A stretch of DNA of 34,572 nucleotides, from the NCBI GenBank assembly GCA_947632705.1, contig CANRQE010000021.1:1-34572 (forward strand). Reading direction: 5' to 3'. The translations under genes were made by a program, and so were the position numbers. This DNA comes from an uncultured Coprococcus sp. GTDB taxonomy: Bacteria > Bacillota > Clostridia > Lachnospirales > Lachnospiraceae. Of the stretch, positions 1-9,330 are shown piece by piece. Below the pieces are notes generated by a model that was not told the DNA's origin, ran no database searches, and worked only from the letters and a program-made list of their open reading frames with translations. Position 1 is the first letter of the stretch; each line of letters starts with the position of its first letter.

Positions 1-1490
1 CTGTTAACCCCCTTGACCTCATTAATAATTCTGGTCATCACTCTCTGCAAAACTGCAAATGGAATCTCGGCACAGTCAGCCGTCATGAAGTCTGTCGTGT
101 TTACGGCACGGAGGGCTATTGCGTAATCATAGGTTCTTTCATCTCCCATGACGCCGACACTCCGCATATTGGTAAGGGCAGCAAAATACTGGCCCAGTCC
201 TTTGTCGATTCCGGCTTTTGCAATCTCTCCCCGGTAAATGAAATCAGCATCCTGCACCATGCGAACCTTTTCCGCCGTTACCTCTCCGACGATACGGATA
301 CCAAGGCCCGGGCCCGGAAACGGCTGACGAAATACCAGATATTCAGGAATGCCAAGCTCTAAACCGACCTTCCTCACCTCGTCTTTGAACAGAAGGCGCA
401 AAGGCTCCACGATTTCCTTGAAATCCACATAATCCGGCAGACCGCCTACATTATGATGGGATTTGATCGTTGCCGACTTTCCGAGACCGGACTCGATTAC
501 GTCCGGATATATGGTTCCCTGCACGAGGAAATCAACAGCGCCGACCTTCTTTGCCTCTTCCTCGAATACGCGGATGAATTCTTCACCGATAATCTTACGC
601 TTCTGTTCCGGTTCCGTTACCCCGGCAAGCTTTTCATAAAAACGATCCTGTGCATTGACACGGATGAAATTCAAATCATATGTACCCTTTGGGCCAAAGA
701 CTGCCTCTACCTCATCCCCTTCATTTTTTCGAAGCAGGCCATGATCCACAAATACGCAGGTCAGCTGCTTTCCGACTGCCTTGGACAAAAGTACCGCAGC
801 AACGGAAGAATCCACGCCGCCTGACAGGGCGCACAGCACTTTACCGGAGCCAATCTTCGACCGGAGCTCACGAACCGTAGTTTCTACAAAGGAATCCATC
901 TTCCAGTCTCCGGAGCAGCCGCAGACATCCATAACAAATGCCCGAAGCATCTTCATACCTTCCTCTGTATGCATAACCTCCGGATGGAACTGGGTCGCAT
1001 AGAGCTTCTTTTCCACATTTTCCATTGCGGCAACCGGGCAGACCGGAGTCTGCGCCGTAACTGAAAATCCTTCCGGTGCGTTTGCAATATAATCTGTGTG
1101 GCTCATCCAGCAGATAGTTTTTTCAGATACGCTTCTAAACAGCAGAGACTGCCTGTCCACCGTTACCTCCGTCCTTCCATACTCACTGACAGGAGCCGTA
1201 GCTACTTCACCGCCTAACAGATGGGCCATCAGCTGGGAACCGTAGCAGATACCAAGAATTGGTATGCCAAGTTCAAAGATTTCCCTGCTGCAGCTTGGAG
1301 AATCCTCCTGATAAGCACTGTTTGGTCCTCCGGTAAAAATAATTCCTTTCGGATTCATTTCTTTAATCCGGGCAATACTTAAGGTATGTGGATATACCTC
1401 TGCATACACGTTACATTCCCTGACTCTTCTTGCAATCAGCTGATTGTACTGACCGCCAAAATCCATTACAATGATCAATTCCTGTTTCAT
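1..1490 (-). CDS. guaA: GMP synthase (glutamine-hydrolysing), 3' end cut by window edge
   Basis: GuaA converts XMP to GMP using ATP and glutamine, the last step of guanine nucleotide synthesis. Reading the minus strand, the product begins [18 protein letters not shown], typical of the class I amidotransferase domain. The nucleophile motif GICYGSQ follows, then the ATP-pyrophosphatase P-loop SGGVDSS, and near the edge [16 protein letters not shown] and [13 protein letters not shown]. About 496 codons are present, so only roughly the last 15 residues should lie beyond base 1. The start at 1490 gives the normal N-terminus, although the Shine-Dalgarno there is poor; an in-frame ATG 27 bases upstream overlaps the end of mutY and would add nine residues. 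It lies 19 bases after mutY, so the two are probably co-transcribed. Confidence 0.95.
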   Translation of the reverse strand, partial: MKQELIIVMDFGGQYNQLIARRVRECNVYAEVYPHTLSIARIKEMNPKGIIFTGGPNSAYQEDSPSCSREIFELGIPILGICYGSQLMAHLLGGEVATAPVSEYGRTEVTVDRQSLLFRSVSEKTICWMSHTDYIANAPEGFSVTAQTPVCPVAAMENVEKKLYATQFHPEVMHTEEGMKMLRAFVMDVCGCSGDWKMDSFVETTVRELRSKIGSGKVLCALSGGVDSSVAAVLLSKAVGKQLTCVFVDHGLLRKNEGDEVEAVFGPKGTYDLNFIRVNAQDRFYEKLAGVTEPEQKRKIIGEEFIRVFEEEAKKVGAVDFLVQGTIYPDVIESGLGKSATIKSHHNVGGLPDYVDFKEIVEPLRLLFKDEVRKVGLELGIPEYLVFRQPFPGPGLGIRIVGEVTAEKVRMVQDADFIYRGEIAKAGIDKGLGQYFAALTNMRSVGVMGDERTYDYAIALRAVNTTDFMTADCAEIPFAVLQRVMTRIINEVKGVN

Positions 1491-1509
1491 GGGTGTCACT
1501 TGACAAATC

Positions 1510-2571
1510 TTATTTGCCTTCATCCTTTCTTAATAATTCTATAAAAGGGCGAAATGCCGATGGCACCGCCATATGTTTCTCCAGTTCTTCCAATGTTACC
1601 CACTCAAATTCTCCGCACATCTGCAGGCAGGACAGATAATAAGCGGTCATCCGCCATTCCTTATGGGTAAAGATATGTGTATATTGATACTGCATCTGCA
1701 AATGCTCCGGCATGACATGCCAGTCGGACGCCTGATTGGCTGCCTGTTGTTCCAATAATCTGCACTCTACATTCGGCAGCTCCCACATACCATGCAGCAG
1801 GCCTTTTTGTTCCCTTTTTCTGATGGCAATCCTGCCCTCACATTGTAAGACAAAGACCGTCATATCCACAGGCTGCCGTTTCTTCTTTTCCTGCCTTACA
1901 GGAAATCTCTCCCATGACGCATGGGCTCTTGCCAGACAAAGCTCCTGCAGCGGACATACTGTACAATTCGGCGCACCGTTTGGCACACAGACAATCGCTC
2001 CCAGCTCCATCAGGCTCTGTGTAAGCATTCCGCAGTTTCCCTGTTTATAAGCAGGAAGTAAAGCCTCCGCTACAGCCCTTTTCGTGGACTGTTTATCAAT
2101 ATTGGAATCATCCTCCATAAACCGTGTATAGACGCGCAGTACATTTCCGTCCACGGCAGGGACGGGAAGCTCAAAGCAGATAGAAGCAATGGCGCCTGCC
2201 GTATAATCGCCAATCCCTGACAAAGACAGGATTTCCTCATAGGTTTCGGGGAATCTGCCCCCAAATGTTTCCATTATCTGAATGGCCGCTTTCTTTAGGT
2301 TCCTTGCCCGGTTATAATATCCTAATCCTTCCCAAAGCTTCAGCAGCCGGTCATCCGGCACGCCGGCAAGGTCTGAAATTGCAGGCAGGGCAGACAGAAA
2401 TCTGTGATAATATCCCTTCACGGCTTCTACCCGGGTCTGCTGCAGCATAATCTCCGACAACCACACATGATAAGGCTCTTTGTCCTTTCGCCATGGCAGA
2501 TCTCTGGCATTGGACGGGTACCAGGTAAGCAGCTGCTCTGCCATTTTCAAAACTCTATTCTGCTTTTCCAT
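1510..2571 (-). CDS. mutY: A/G-specific adenine glycosylase MutY
   Basis: MutY removes adenine mispaired with 8-oxoguanine in base-excision repair. The 353-residue product has an HhH-GPD N-terminal domain with catalytic Glu40 in [10 protein letters not shown], the helix-hairpin-helix [11 protein letters not shown] and catalytic Asp141 in [10 protein letters not shown] four-cysteine [4Fe-4S] loop follows at C195, C203, C206 and C212. From about residue 225 there is a C-terminal NUDIX-like 8-oxoG recognition domain. The first cysteine spacing is seven residues rather than the six of E. coli MutY. The start is supported by AAAGGAA seven bases upstream, which lies inside the end of the S41 protease gene; the two genes overlap by 17 bases, implying translational coupling. 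Confidence 0.95.
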   Translation of the reverse strand: MEKQNRVLKMAEQLLTWYPSNARDLPWRKDKEPYHVWLSEIMLQQTRVEAVKGYYHRFLSALPAISDLAGVPDDRLLKLWEGLGYYNRARNLKKAAIQIMETFGGRFPETYEEILSLSGIGDYTAGAIASICFELPVPAVDGNVLRVYTRFMEDDSNIDKQSTKRAVAEALLPAYKQGNCGMLTQSLMELGAIVCVPNGAPNCTVCPLQELCLARAHASWERFPVRQEKKKRQPVDMTVFVLQCEGRIAIRKREQKGLLHGMWELPNVECRLLEQQAANQASDWHVMPEHLQMQYQYTHIFTHKEWRMTAYYLSCLQMCGEFEWVTLEELEKHMAVPSAFRPFIELLRKDEGK

Positions 2572-3805
2572 GCATCATTTCCTTTATAACCTCAATGCCC
2601 TTCTGATACTGGGCATCCTTTTCTCCCTGAAAATCATCAGTCGTATAATCATCCGGCAGGGAAATCTCAACATCCGGCGCAACACCGATACCATGGATGT
2701 CATTCCCAAGCGGCGTAAAATACTTGGCGGTGGTAAGCTTCACTGCCGAACCATCAGCAAGTGGAATGACGCTCTGTACAATTCCTTTTCCAAAGGTATT
2801 TTCCCCAACGACAGTGGCAATCTCATATTCTTTTAAACTTGCAGTGAGTATCTCGGAAGCACTCGCACTTTCCTCGTTGGTCAGAACCACAATCGGCTTA
2901 TCAAAGCTTTCTTCCGCCGTTGACTCATAAGAGCTTAAAACATTGCCTTCCTTATCCTCCTGATATACAATCATCCCTTCAGGAAGCAGATAATCACAGA
3001 TATCCACAACCACATTTAACATGCCGCCCGGATTATCCCTGACATCTATAATCATACCCTGCATTCCCTGTGCTTCCAGCTCTTCCACCGCTTCTTCAAA
3101 CAGCGTCCCGGTATTGCCGACAAACTGCGTAATCCTGACATATCCAATCTCATCATCAATCATAAAAGAGGAAACGGTTCGGTTTTCTACAATCTGTCTG
3201 GTAATGGTTACACTATGATACTTCAGATCATCCGGCCGATACAGCTCCAGTGTGACGTCTGTTCCCTCTTCTCCGCGGATCATTGTCACCAGATAATCCA
3301 GATCATCCGCCGGCTGGATCTCATAATCGTTGATTTTTACCACATAATCCCCCGGCAGTATATCGACATTTTCCGCAGGCGAGCCTTCCGTAATACTGAT
3401 TGCAATCGGATAACCGGTATCCAGATCCTGCCGTACGGTTACGCCGATTCCTGCGTATTCTCCTGAATTATCCTCCTGCATTTTCACGAATTCTTCTGCC
3501 GTATAGTATTTTGCATAAGGATCGTCCAAAGCTGCAATCAAGCCTGCATACAGTCCGTTCCTCAGGTCCTCGTCCGAAACGTCAAAATAATAATAGGCGT
3601 CTACCATAGTCTCCAGACCGGAAATTTTCTCCAAAGTGTCTTCATCTACAACGGAACCTTGATATGATAATTCTTCCTTCGTATTTTTTGACGTGTTCAG
3701 ATTTCCGCTTGCAGAATCTCTTTCACCGGTCTGACTGCACCCTGCCAGTGCGAGACTGCTCACAGCAAATATAATAGCCGCCGCCTTCTTTAAATGTTTG
3801 TTCAT
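2555..3805 (-). CDS. S41-family C-terminal processing protease, lipoprotein (CtpA/CtpB type)
   Basis: This is a predicted membrane-anchored serine protease of the tail-specific/CtpB family, acting outside the membrane. From the start at 3805 the protein has 416 residues: a signal peptide with lipobox LALAGC (lipidated Cys23), a PDZ domain at about 112-195, and the S41 core. The Ser/Lys dyad is read as S315 in NEESASASE and K340 in NTFGKGIVQ, 25 residues apart as in other family members. The reading frame extends 36 codons further upstream, but AAGGAG lies 11 bases before this ATG and the lipoprotein signal starts here. It follows the FtsEX/M23 genes; B. subtilis also has a CtpB gene next to ftsEX, so a role in envelope or division-associated proteolysis is a reasonable inference. 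Confidence 0.9.
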   Translation of the reverse strand: MNKHLKKAAAIIFAVSSLALAGCSQTGERDSASGNLNTSKNTKEELSYQGSVVDEDTLEKISGLETMVDAYYYFDVSDEDLRNGLYAGLIAALDDPYAKYYTAEEFVKMQEDNSGEYAGIGVTVRQDLDTGYPIAISITEGSPAENVDILPGDYVVKINDYEIQPADDLDYLVTMIRGEEGTDVTLELYRPDDLKYHSVTITRQIVENRTVSSFMIDDEIGYVRITQFVGNTGTLFEEAVEELEAQGMQGMIIDVRDNPGGMLNVVVDICDYLLPEGMIVYQEDKEGNVLSSYESTAEESFDKPIVVLTNEESASASEILTASLKEYEIATVVGENTFGKGIVQSVIPLADGSAVKLTTAKYFTPLGNDIHGIGVAPDVEISLPDDYTTDDFQGEKDAQYQKGIEVIKEMMHGKAE

Positions 3806-3841
3806 GGCCTTGCCTGCTCCTTCTATTGATTTCTGTTTCAA

Positions 3842-3856
3842 ATGCATGTCATGCAT
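3842..3856. repeat. 15-bp perfect palindrome upstream of the S41 gene
   Basis: ATGCATG-T-CATGCAT reads as two seven-base arms around one base, 37 bases before the S41 start codon. It could be an operator in the leader, or chance. No T-run follows, so it is not a terminator. Confidence 0.3.
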
Positions 3857-3928
3857 ACCTTTTTCCCTGCTATCCTGTTTCCCGGATATCAAAATCCCGC
3901 ATTGGAAATTCATGCATCCGGTATATAG

Positions 3929-3952
3929 AAATCAGCCACAAAAATGTGGCTG
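3929..3952 (-). terminator. Stem-loop after the second M23 gene, possible weak terminator
   Basis: CAGCCACA (3933-3940) pairs with TGTGGCTG (3945-3952) around a four-base loop, about 30 bases past the stop of the M23 gene at 3984. On the minus strand the stem is followed by ATTTC rather than a clean U-run, so it may only attenuate transcription into the S41 gene. Confidence 0.45.
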
Positions 3953-3983
3953 TTTCTTCAGAGATCTTTTGTAAAAACCAGTT

Positions 3984-5174
3984 CTATAAATAATCTAACG
4001 GATTAACATATTCCCCATTGATCATAACACCAAAATGACAGTGAGAGCCAAAGGAATTACCGGTATTACCGGCTTTGGCAATTACCTGTCCCTTCGTCAC
4101 AGTGGTCCCTACGCCAACAAGCAGCTGGGAATTATGCATATATACGGTAGAGACGCCATTGCCATGATCGATCATAATATAATTACCGGCTGAATTGCTG
4201 TATTGGGATATAACAACGGTTCCACTCTCTGCTGCCACCACATCGCTTCCTGTTGAACATGGAATATCAATTCCTTTGTGATAAGTGCTGGCTCCTGGTC
4301 CCGGTGAACTTCGTGGTCCGAAATATGAGCTGATATAAGTTCCTTCTACAGAAGGCCACATAAATTTTCCCTCATAGCCGGAAGCGTCATATATTTCCTG
4401 ACCACCGGACTGCTGGTTCTGGATGGAGGCCTGATTAAACTGTGCTATTCTGGCCTCTGCTGCCTCTCTGTCCGCCGCATACCGGTCCACCAGAGCCTGC
4501 TGTGCTACAATATCATTCTCAAATCTGGATATCTCCTCATTCTTTGCTTCCGCAACATCTTCCAGATCCTTTTTCTGTGATTCCAGCTCTGCCCGTACGC
4601 TTTCCAGCTCAGCCATATCTGTCTCCAGCAAAGCTTCATAATCCTCAATATCCTGTCTGGTCGCAATCAACGCATTTAATTGTTCCTGATCATACTCTGA
4701 AATCTGGCTGACATATTCAGACTGATTCAGCATATCCGAAAAAGAAATGGAGGACATCAGGGTATCCAGATATTCAATATCTCCTTCCTCATACAGATAC
4801 TGAATCCTCGCCATCATAGCGGCATACTGCTGATTTTCTTCTACCCGTGCTTCTGCAAGCTCCACATTCGTCAGATCTATCTCTGCCTGAAGCTGTTCCT
4901 CTTCATTCTCGTTTTGTGTAATCTGTGACTGAATGTCTGTAATCCGGGCATCCAGCTCTGCAACATATGCAATCGCATCATCTAACTGTTCTTCCAGAGA
5001 ATCCAGTACATCCTGGGCCTCCTCTTCATTCTGCTGCGCTTCATCCCGGTCATCCCTTGCTTCATCAATACCTGATGATGCATAAACGGTTTGAAAAAGT
5101 AAAGCTGATATACAGATTGCGGCAACTGCCATAGCCGGCACCTTTTTAATAAATGAATCTATGAATCTTCTCAA
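3984..5174 (-). CDS. Coiled-coil M23 (LytM) murein endopeptidase, copy 2
   Basis: This is a secreted peptidoglycan hydrolase of the EnvC/CwlO-like architecture. The 396-residue protein has a signal peptide ending near VYASS (residue 33), a long acidic coiled coil over about residues 36-250 and a C-terminal M23 domain. Zinc ligands are H299 and D303 (YHKGID) and H380; H347 and H378 fit the catalytic histidines, so the enzyme looks active rather than degenerate like E. coli EnvC. It lies 56 bases downstream of a close paralogue and in the same array as ftsE and ftsX. This suggests that FtsEX controls it at the septum or side wall through the coiled coil, as for PcsB, CwlO and EnvC. Substrate bond is not readable from sequence. 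Confidence 0.9.
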   Translation of the reverse strand: MRRFIDSFIKKVPAMAVAAICISALLFQTVYASSGIDEARDDRDEAQQNEEEAQDVLDSLEEQLDDAIAYVAELDARITDIQSQITQNENEEEQLQAEIDLTNVELAEARVEENQQYAAMMARIQYLYEEGDIEYLDTLMSSISFSDMLNQSEYVSQISEYDQEQLNALIATRQDIEDYEALLETDMAELESVRAELESQKKDLEDVAEAKNEEISRFENDIVAQQALVDRYAADREAAEARIAQFNQASIQNQQSGGQEIYDASGYEGKFMWPSVEGTYISSYFGPRSSPGPGASTYHKGIDIPCSTGSDVVAAESGTVVISQYSNSAGNYIMIDHGNGVSTVYMHNSQLLVGVGTTVTKGQVIAKAGNTGNSFGSHCHFGVMINGEYVNPLDYL

Positions 5175-5230
5175 AACAGTACATCCTTTCCTTTTACCCT
5201 GCCAACTGCCTGTCTTGCACGGTCATAACA

Positions 5231-6418
5231 TTATAAATAATTCCATGGATTGACATATGTTCCGTTAATCCTGACGCCAAAATGGCAGTGCGGGCCTGTG
5301 GAATATCCGGTACTTCCGGCTTTGGAAATAACCTGGCCCTTGGTTACGGTAGCTCCTACCCCTACAAGGAGCTGTGAATTATGCATATATACAGTGGAAA
5401 CTCCGTTTCCATGATCGATCATAATATAATATCCGGCTGAGTTACTATACTGGGATATGACGACGGTTCCGCTTTCAGCCGCCACCACATCGCTTCCGAG
5501 CGGACACGGAATATCAATTCCCTGATGATAACTGCTGGCACCTGCGGTAGGCGAAACTCTCGGGCCAAAATCAGAGCTGATACTATGTCCCTGTGTTGCC
5601 GGCCACATAAATTTTCCGGTATAGCTGGACGAATCGTAAATGGTCTGCCCGTTACTCTGCTGTGAGGTAATGGATGCCCGCTCCATCTCGGCAATCTTTG
5701 CCTCTGCGGCTTCTCTTTCAGCCGCATAACGGTCTACCAGAGCCTGTTGGGCCTCAATATCTTCCTCAAAACGTGCAATTTCTGCATTCTTTTCTTCTAT
5801 GACACTCTCAAGCTCTGTTTTCTGTGATTCCAGCTCGCTCTGCACGATCTGAAGATCTGACATATCAGACTCCAGCTGCAGCTCATATTCCTCAATCTCC
5901 TCTCTGGTATCAATCAGAAGATTTAACTGTTCCTGATCATACTCTGAAATCTGACTGATATATTCAGACTGGTTCAACATATCCGAAAAGGAAGAGGAGG
6001 ACATCAGTGTATCCAGATATTCGATATCTCCTTCCTCATACAGATACTGAATTCTCGCTGTCATGGAAGCATACTGCTGTTCCTCCAGTACCCTTGCATC
6101 CGCCAGTTCCACATTCGTACGGTCAATCTCTTCCTGCAGGATTGCCTCCTCGTTTTCATTTTGTGTAATCTGGGTCTGAATATTGGAAATCTGTGCATCC
6201 AGCGCTTCCACATCCGCTACCAGATCATTCAGATTATCTTCCAGAGAATCCAGTACATCCTTTGCGTCATTCTCATTCTGCTGGGCCTCGTCTCTCTCGT
6301 CAATTGCATCGTCAATGCTTGATGCATATGCCGACGTAAAGGACAGAGATAAAATACAGGCTGTAAGCAGAGCAGTCTTTGTCAGTTTTTTCGGAAAACT
6401 AAAATATTTCCTTTTCAT
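5231..6418 (-). CDS. Coiled-coil M23 (LytM) murein endopeptidase, copy 1
   Basis: Paralogue of the next gene with the same plan: signal peptide ending about SAYASS, coiled coil with the shared block RIQYLYEEGDIEYLDTLMSS, and an M23 domain whose residues H298, D302, H346, H377 and H379 match LytM zinc and catalytic positions. I start it at the ATG at 6418, eight bases after GGGGAG, giving 395 residues; an in-frame GTG at 6427 lies within that ribosome site and is less likely. It begins 13 bases after the ftsX stop, so it is almost surely in the ftsEX transcript and is the primary candidate client of FtsX. Confidence 0.9.
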   Translation of the reverse strand: MKRKYFSFPKKLTKTALLTACILSLSFTSAYASSIDDAIDERDEAQQNENDAKDVLDSLEDNLNDLVADVEALDAQISNIQTQITQNENEEAILQEEIDRTNVELADARVLEEQQYASMTARIQYLYEEGDIEYLDTLMSSSSFSDMLNQSEYISQISEYDQEQLNLLIDTREEIEEYELQLESDMSDLQIVQSELESQKTELESVIEEKNAEIARFEEDIEAQQALVDRYAAEREAAEAKIAEMERASITSQQSNGQTIYDSSSYTGKFMWPATQGHSISSDFGPRVSPTAGASSYHQGIDIPCPLGSDVVAAESGTVVISQYSNSAGYYIMIDHGNGVSTVYMHNSQLLVGVGATVTKGQVISKAGSTGYSTGPHCHFGVRINGTYVNPWNYL

Positions 6419-6431
6419 CAATATCACTCCC

Positions 6432-7340
6432 CTAAACCTTCAAATGCTTTCTCGTCGTCACCAGGCTGCCGAACAATCCGACGCCAATACCCAGAATCAA
6501 TCCTGCCGGTATCATGGTCCTAAACAGATCCTCCTGACTGACAAATGCAAAAACACTTGTTATTACCGTGAAACGCCCTATTACATAATTCATGATTCTG
6601 TCATACATCTCATACAGCAGTACAAGCGGAATCACGGAGCCCACCGTTCCGATAATAATACCTTCAATGATAAACGGTGCACGGACAAAGAAGTTCGTTG
6701 CGCCGATCAGTTTCATAATTGAAATTTCCTCTTTTCTGACTGTAATACCTATCGTTATTGTATTACTGATCAGGAAGATTGATACCAGCATCAGAATAAT
6801 AACGATACCGATAGAGGCATACCCGACCAGAGAGGACAGCGTGGCAATCCCGTCCGCCGTAACCTCTGAGCTTCTTACCTTTCTGACCCCTTCCAGGCCA
6901 CTGGCAAATGCAACAAATTCCGGCTGTCTGGAAATATCCTTCAGGGTCACTTCATAGGACGCCGAATCCTTCAATGGATTATCATCACCAAATGCTGCTT
7001 TGGCCGCTTCCGGATCATCATATTTATTCTCACAGAAATTCTCCCATGCCTGTTCCGGAGAAATATAGTCCATTGTATTCACATAATCCAATACCCGGAT
7101 CTGTTCTCCGATCAGGGTAACTGTCTCCTGCGGAATATCTTTTTCAAAGAAAACAGATATCGTAATATTGTTTTCCAGATCCTTCATACCGGACTGGAAG
7201 TTGACTATCACGGCATATACGATTCCGAACAGGAACAGACAGGATATGATTGTTCCGATGGAAGCCAGAGAAAACAAAATATTTCTTCTGATATTTGAAA
7301 ATCCCTGTTTCAGGATATAAAAGAACGTACTAATCTTCAT
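6432..7340 (-). CDS. ftsX: Cell-division ABC permease FtsX
   Basis: FtsX is the membrane half of the FtsEX mechanotransmitter that activates peptidoglycan hydrolases when FtsE hydrolyses ATP. The 302-residue product has the family start FSNIRRNILFSLASIGTI, one N-terminal membrane helix (about 22-45), a large extracellular loop to about residue 165 that would contact the coiled-coil hydrolase, then three membrane helices, including the stretch with VRKEEISIMKLIGATNFF between them. The start overlaps the ftsE stop by 11 bases. Two coiled-coil M23 proteins immediately downstream are the expected partners. Confidence 0.95.
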   Translation of the reverse strand: MKISTFFYILKQGFSNIRRNILFSLASIGTIISCLFLFGIVYAVIVNFQSGMKDLENNITISVFFEKDIPQETVTLIGEQIRVLDYVNTMDYISPEQAWENFCENKYDDPEAAKAAFGDDNPLKDSASYEVTLKDISRQPEFVAFASGLEGVRKVRSSEVTADGIATLSSLVGYASIGIVIILMLVSIFLISNTITIGITVRKEEISIMKLIGATNFFVRAPFIIEGIIIGTVGSVIPLVLLYEMYDRIMNYVIGRFTVITSVFAFVSQEDLFRTMIPAGLILGIGVGLFGSLVTTRKHLKV

Positions 7341-8016
7341 CTATATAACCGCCTTCTTTTTCATCGCTGATAACTACACCCTTCTTCAATGTAATTACCC
7401 TCTTTTTCATCTCATTTACAATGTCCTTGTTATGTGTTACCACTACAACCGTAGTTCCCCGCTTGTTGATATCATCCAACAGATTCATGATATCCAGCGA
7501 ATTTTTCGGATCCAGATTACCGGTCGGCTCGTCCGCCAGAATAATATCCGGGTTATTGACCAGCGCCCTTGCCATGGCAACTCTCTGCTGCTCACCACCG
7601 GATAATTCCTTCGGATATGATTTATATTTATCAGCCAGACCCACCAGAGTCAGCATGGCCGGTACCCTTCTGCGGATATAGCGGGCAGGGGTCTGGACCA
7701 CACGCTGTGCAAATGCGACATTTTCATATATGGTACGATCCTTCAGCAGGCGGAAATTCTGGAATACAACACCGATTCTCCTTCTGACCTTCGGAACATT
7801 TCTCTTTTTGATCGTTCTGTAATTATATCCTGCTACCCGGATATCTCCCTTTGTCGGATCTAACTCCTTAAGCAGCAGCTTGATCAGAGTTGTCTTACCG
7901 GAACCACTGCTTCCGACAATAAAGACAAATTCACCCTTTTCAATATTAATATTGACATCTTTGAGTGCAGTCATACCACCCGGATAGGTCATGGTCACGT
8001 TTTCTAATTCTATCAT
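7330..8016 (-). CDS. ftsE: Cell-division ABC ATPase FtsE
   Basis: Cytoplasmic ATPase of FtsEX. The 228 residues carry Walker A GSSGSGKT (35-42), the Q-loop VVFQNFRLL, the ABC signature LSGGEQQRVAMARAL, Walker B IILADEPTGNLD and the switch His in VVVVTHNKD. The start follows AAAGGAAC by five bases. It is the first gene of the ftsE-ftsX-M23-M23-S41 array; 81 bases separate it from the regulator upstream, in which I see no clear terminator or convincing promoter. Confidence 0.95.
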   Translation of the reverse strand: MIELENVTMTYPGGMTALKDVNINIEKGEFVFIVGSSGSGKTTLIKLLLKELDPTKGDIRVAGYNYRTIKKRNVPKVRRRIGVVFQNFRLLKDRTIYENVAFAQRVVQTPARYIRRRVPAMLTLVGLADKYKSYPKELSGGEQQRVAMARALVNNPDIILADEPTGNLDPKNSLDIMNLLDDINKRGTTVVVVTHNKDIVNEMKKRVITLKKGVVISDEKEGGYIDED

Positions 8017-8097
8017 AATAAGTTCCTTTCACAATGGTTTTGTCATGATCGAAATGAAATCAGAAAAACACAGGCTTCTTAAAAGTCCTGCCGCTGT

Positions 8098-9186
8098 TTA
8101 ATAATCCAGAGACTCCATGTATTTCATATATTTTACAACCATCAATGCAATCTTGAATGTGATCGCATCCTCAAATACTCTCAGATCCAGCCCCGTACTC
8201 TTCTGCAGCTTATCCAGTCTGTACACCAGCGTATTTCTGTGTATATAGAGCTGTCTGGATGTCTCCGATACATTCAGGCTGTTCTCAAAGAATTTGTTAA
8301 TGGTCGTAAGAGTCTCCTCGTCGAACTCATCCGGCGACTTATTATCAAAAATTTCCCTGATAAACATTTTACAAAGCGGAAGCGGAAGCTGATAGATCAG
8401 CCGTCCGATTCCCAGATTGCTGTAGGCAATCACATTGGTATTGCTGTAAAAAATCTTGCCCACATCCAAAGCCATCTTGGCCTCCTTATAAGATCTTGAA
8501 ACCTCTTTGATCTCATTGACAATGGTGCCATAGGATACATGGACGGCAGACATGGCCTCCGTATTCAGCATATCTACGATTACCTTTGCAATCTTATTCA
8601 TATCCTCATAGGATTCTGTCTGTTTCACCTCTTTCACAAGAATAATATTCTTCTCATCCACGGCTGTAATAAAATCCTTGGTCTTGGCCGAGAAAATATT
8701 TCTTACGGTTTCAAGCGCATTCGTGTCTTTTTCATTTTTTGTCTCAATGATAAATACGATCCGTCTTACATCCGTATCAATATGCAGCTTCTTGGCACGA
8801 TTATAGATATCAACCAGAAGCAGATTATCCAATAACAGGTTCTTGATAAAATTATCCTTATCAAATCTCTCCTTGTATGCAACCAACAGATTCTGAATCT
8901 GGAAGGCTGCAATCTTACCTACCATATAAGTATCATCTGTTTCGCCCTTTGCAAGAAGAATATGCTCTAACTGATTGTCATCAAACACCTTAAAGAACTG
9001 ATACCCCCTGACTACCTGACTGTCCGCAGGAGAATCCACAAATGCAAGCACTGCGTCCTCGCAATCTTCAATATCCTTAAGTGTCGAGGCCAGCAATTTG
9101 CCCTCCGTATCAAGCACACACAGATCAGTTCTTGTAATTGCCTTTAATCCGTCTAATGTATCCTGAAGAATCTGGTTTGATATCAT
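8098..9186 (-). CDS. PucR/CdaR-type transcriptional regulator
   Basis: This 362-residue protein ends in the PucR-type helix-turn-helix: NVSETSRQLYIHRNTLVYRL lies at about residues 305-324, and the domain runs to about 350. The middle (about 140-250) looks like the GGDEF-like domain of CdaR family regulators, and the N-terminal 100 residues resemble a small sensory region. Family members respond to sugar acids, purines or other metabolites; the ligand here is unknown. AAGGAG sits ten bases before the ATG. The gene lies between an orphan sugar ABC ATPase, from which it is separated by a terminator, and ftsE, so its target could be itself, the ftsEX operon, or genes elsewhere. Confidence 0.85.
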   Translation of the reverse strand: MISNQILQDTLDGLKAITRTDLCVLDTEGKLLASTLKDIEDCEDAVLAFVDSPADSQVVRGYQFFKVFDDNQLEHILLAKGETDDTYMVGKIAAFQIQNLLVAYKERFDKDNFIKNLLLDNLLLVDIYNRAKKLHIDTDVRRIVFIIETKNEKDTNALETVRNIFSAKTKDFITAVDEKNIILVKEVKQTESYEDMNKIAKVIVDMLNTEAMSAVHVSYGTIVNEIKEVSRSYKEAKMALDVGKIFYSNTNVIAYSNLGIGRLIYQLPLPLCKMFIREIFDNKSPDEFDEETLTTINKFFENSLNVSETSRQLYIHRNTLVYRLDKLQKSTGLDLRVFEDAITFKIALMVVKYMKYMESLDY

Positions 9187-9258
9187 ATATTTTACGCTCC
9201 TTAAATTATTACAAATTTATTACAAAATATCTGCTATTCTATTTTAAAGCAAAATCAG

Positions 9259-9307
9259 AAAAAAAAAAAGAGAAAATACATAAAAAACTGTATTTTCTCT
9301 CTTTTTT
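9259..9307. terminator. Strong intrinsic terminator after the sugar ABC ATPase
   Basis: A perfect 12-bp stem (9269-9280 with 9289-9300, loop TAAAAAAC) is flanked on the minus strand by a run of about ten T and on the plus strand by CTTTTTTC. It lies 30 bases past the ATPase stop codon and separates it from the PucR-type gene. Confidence 0.9.
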
Positions 9308-9330
9308 CACATTTATTAACAGAGCCTTAA

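Noticed and set aside
6183..6722. 179-codon plus-strand open frame
   Set aside because: Antisense across the junction of ftsX and the first M23 gene, no ribosome site.
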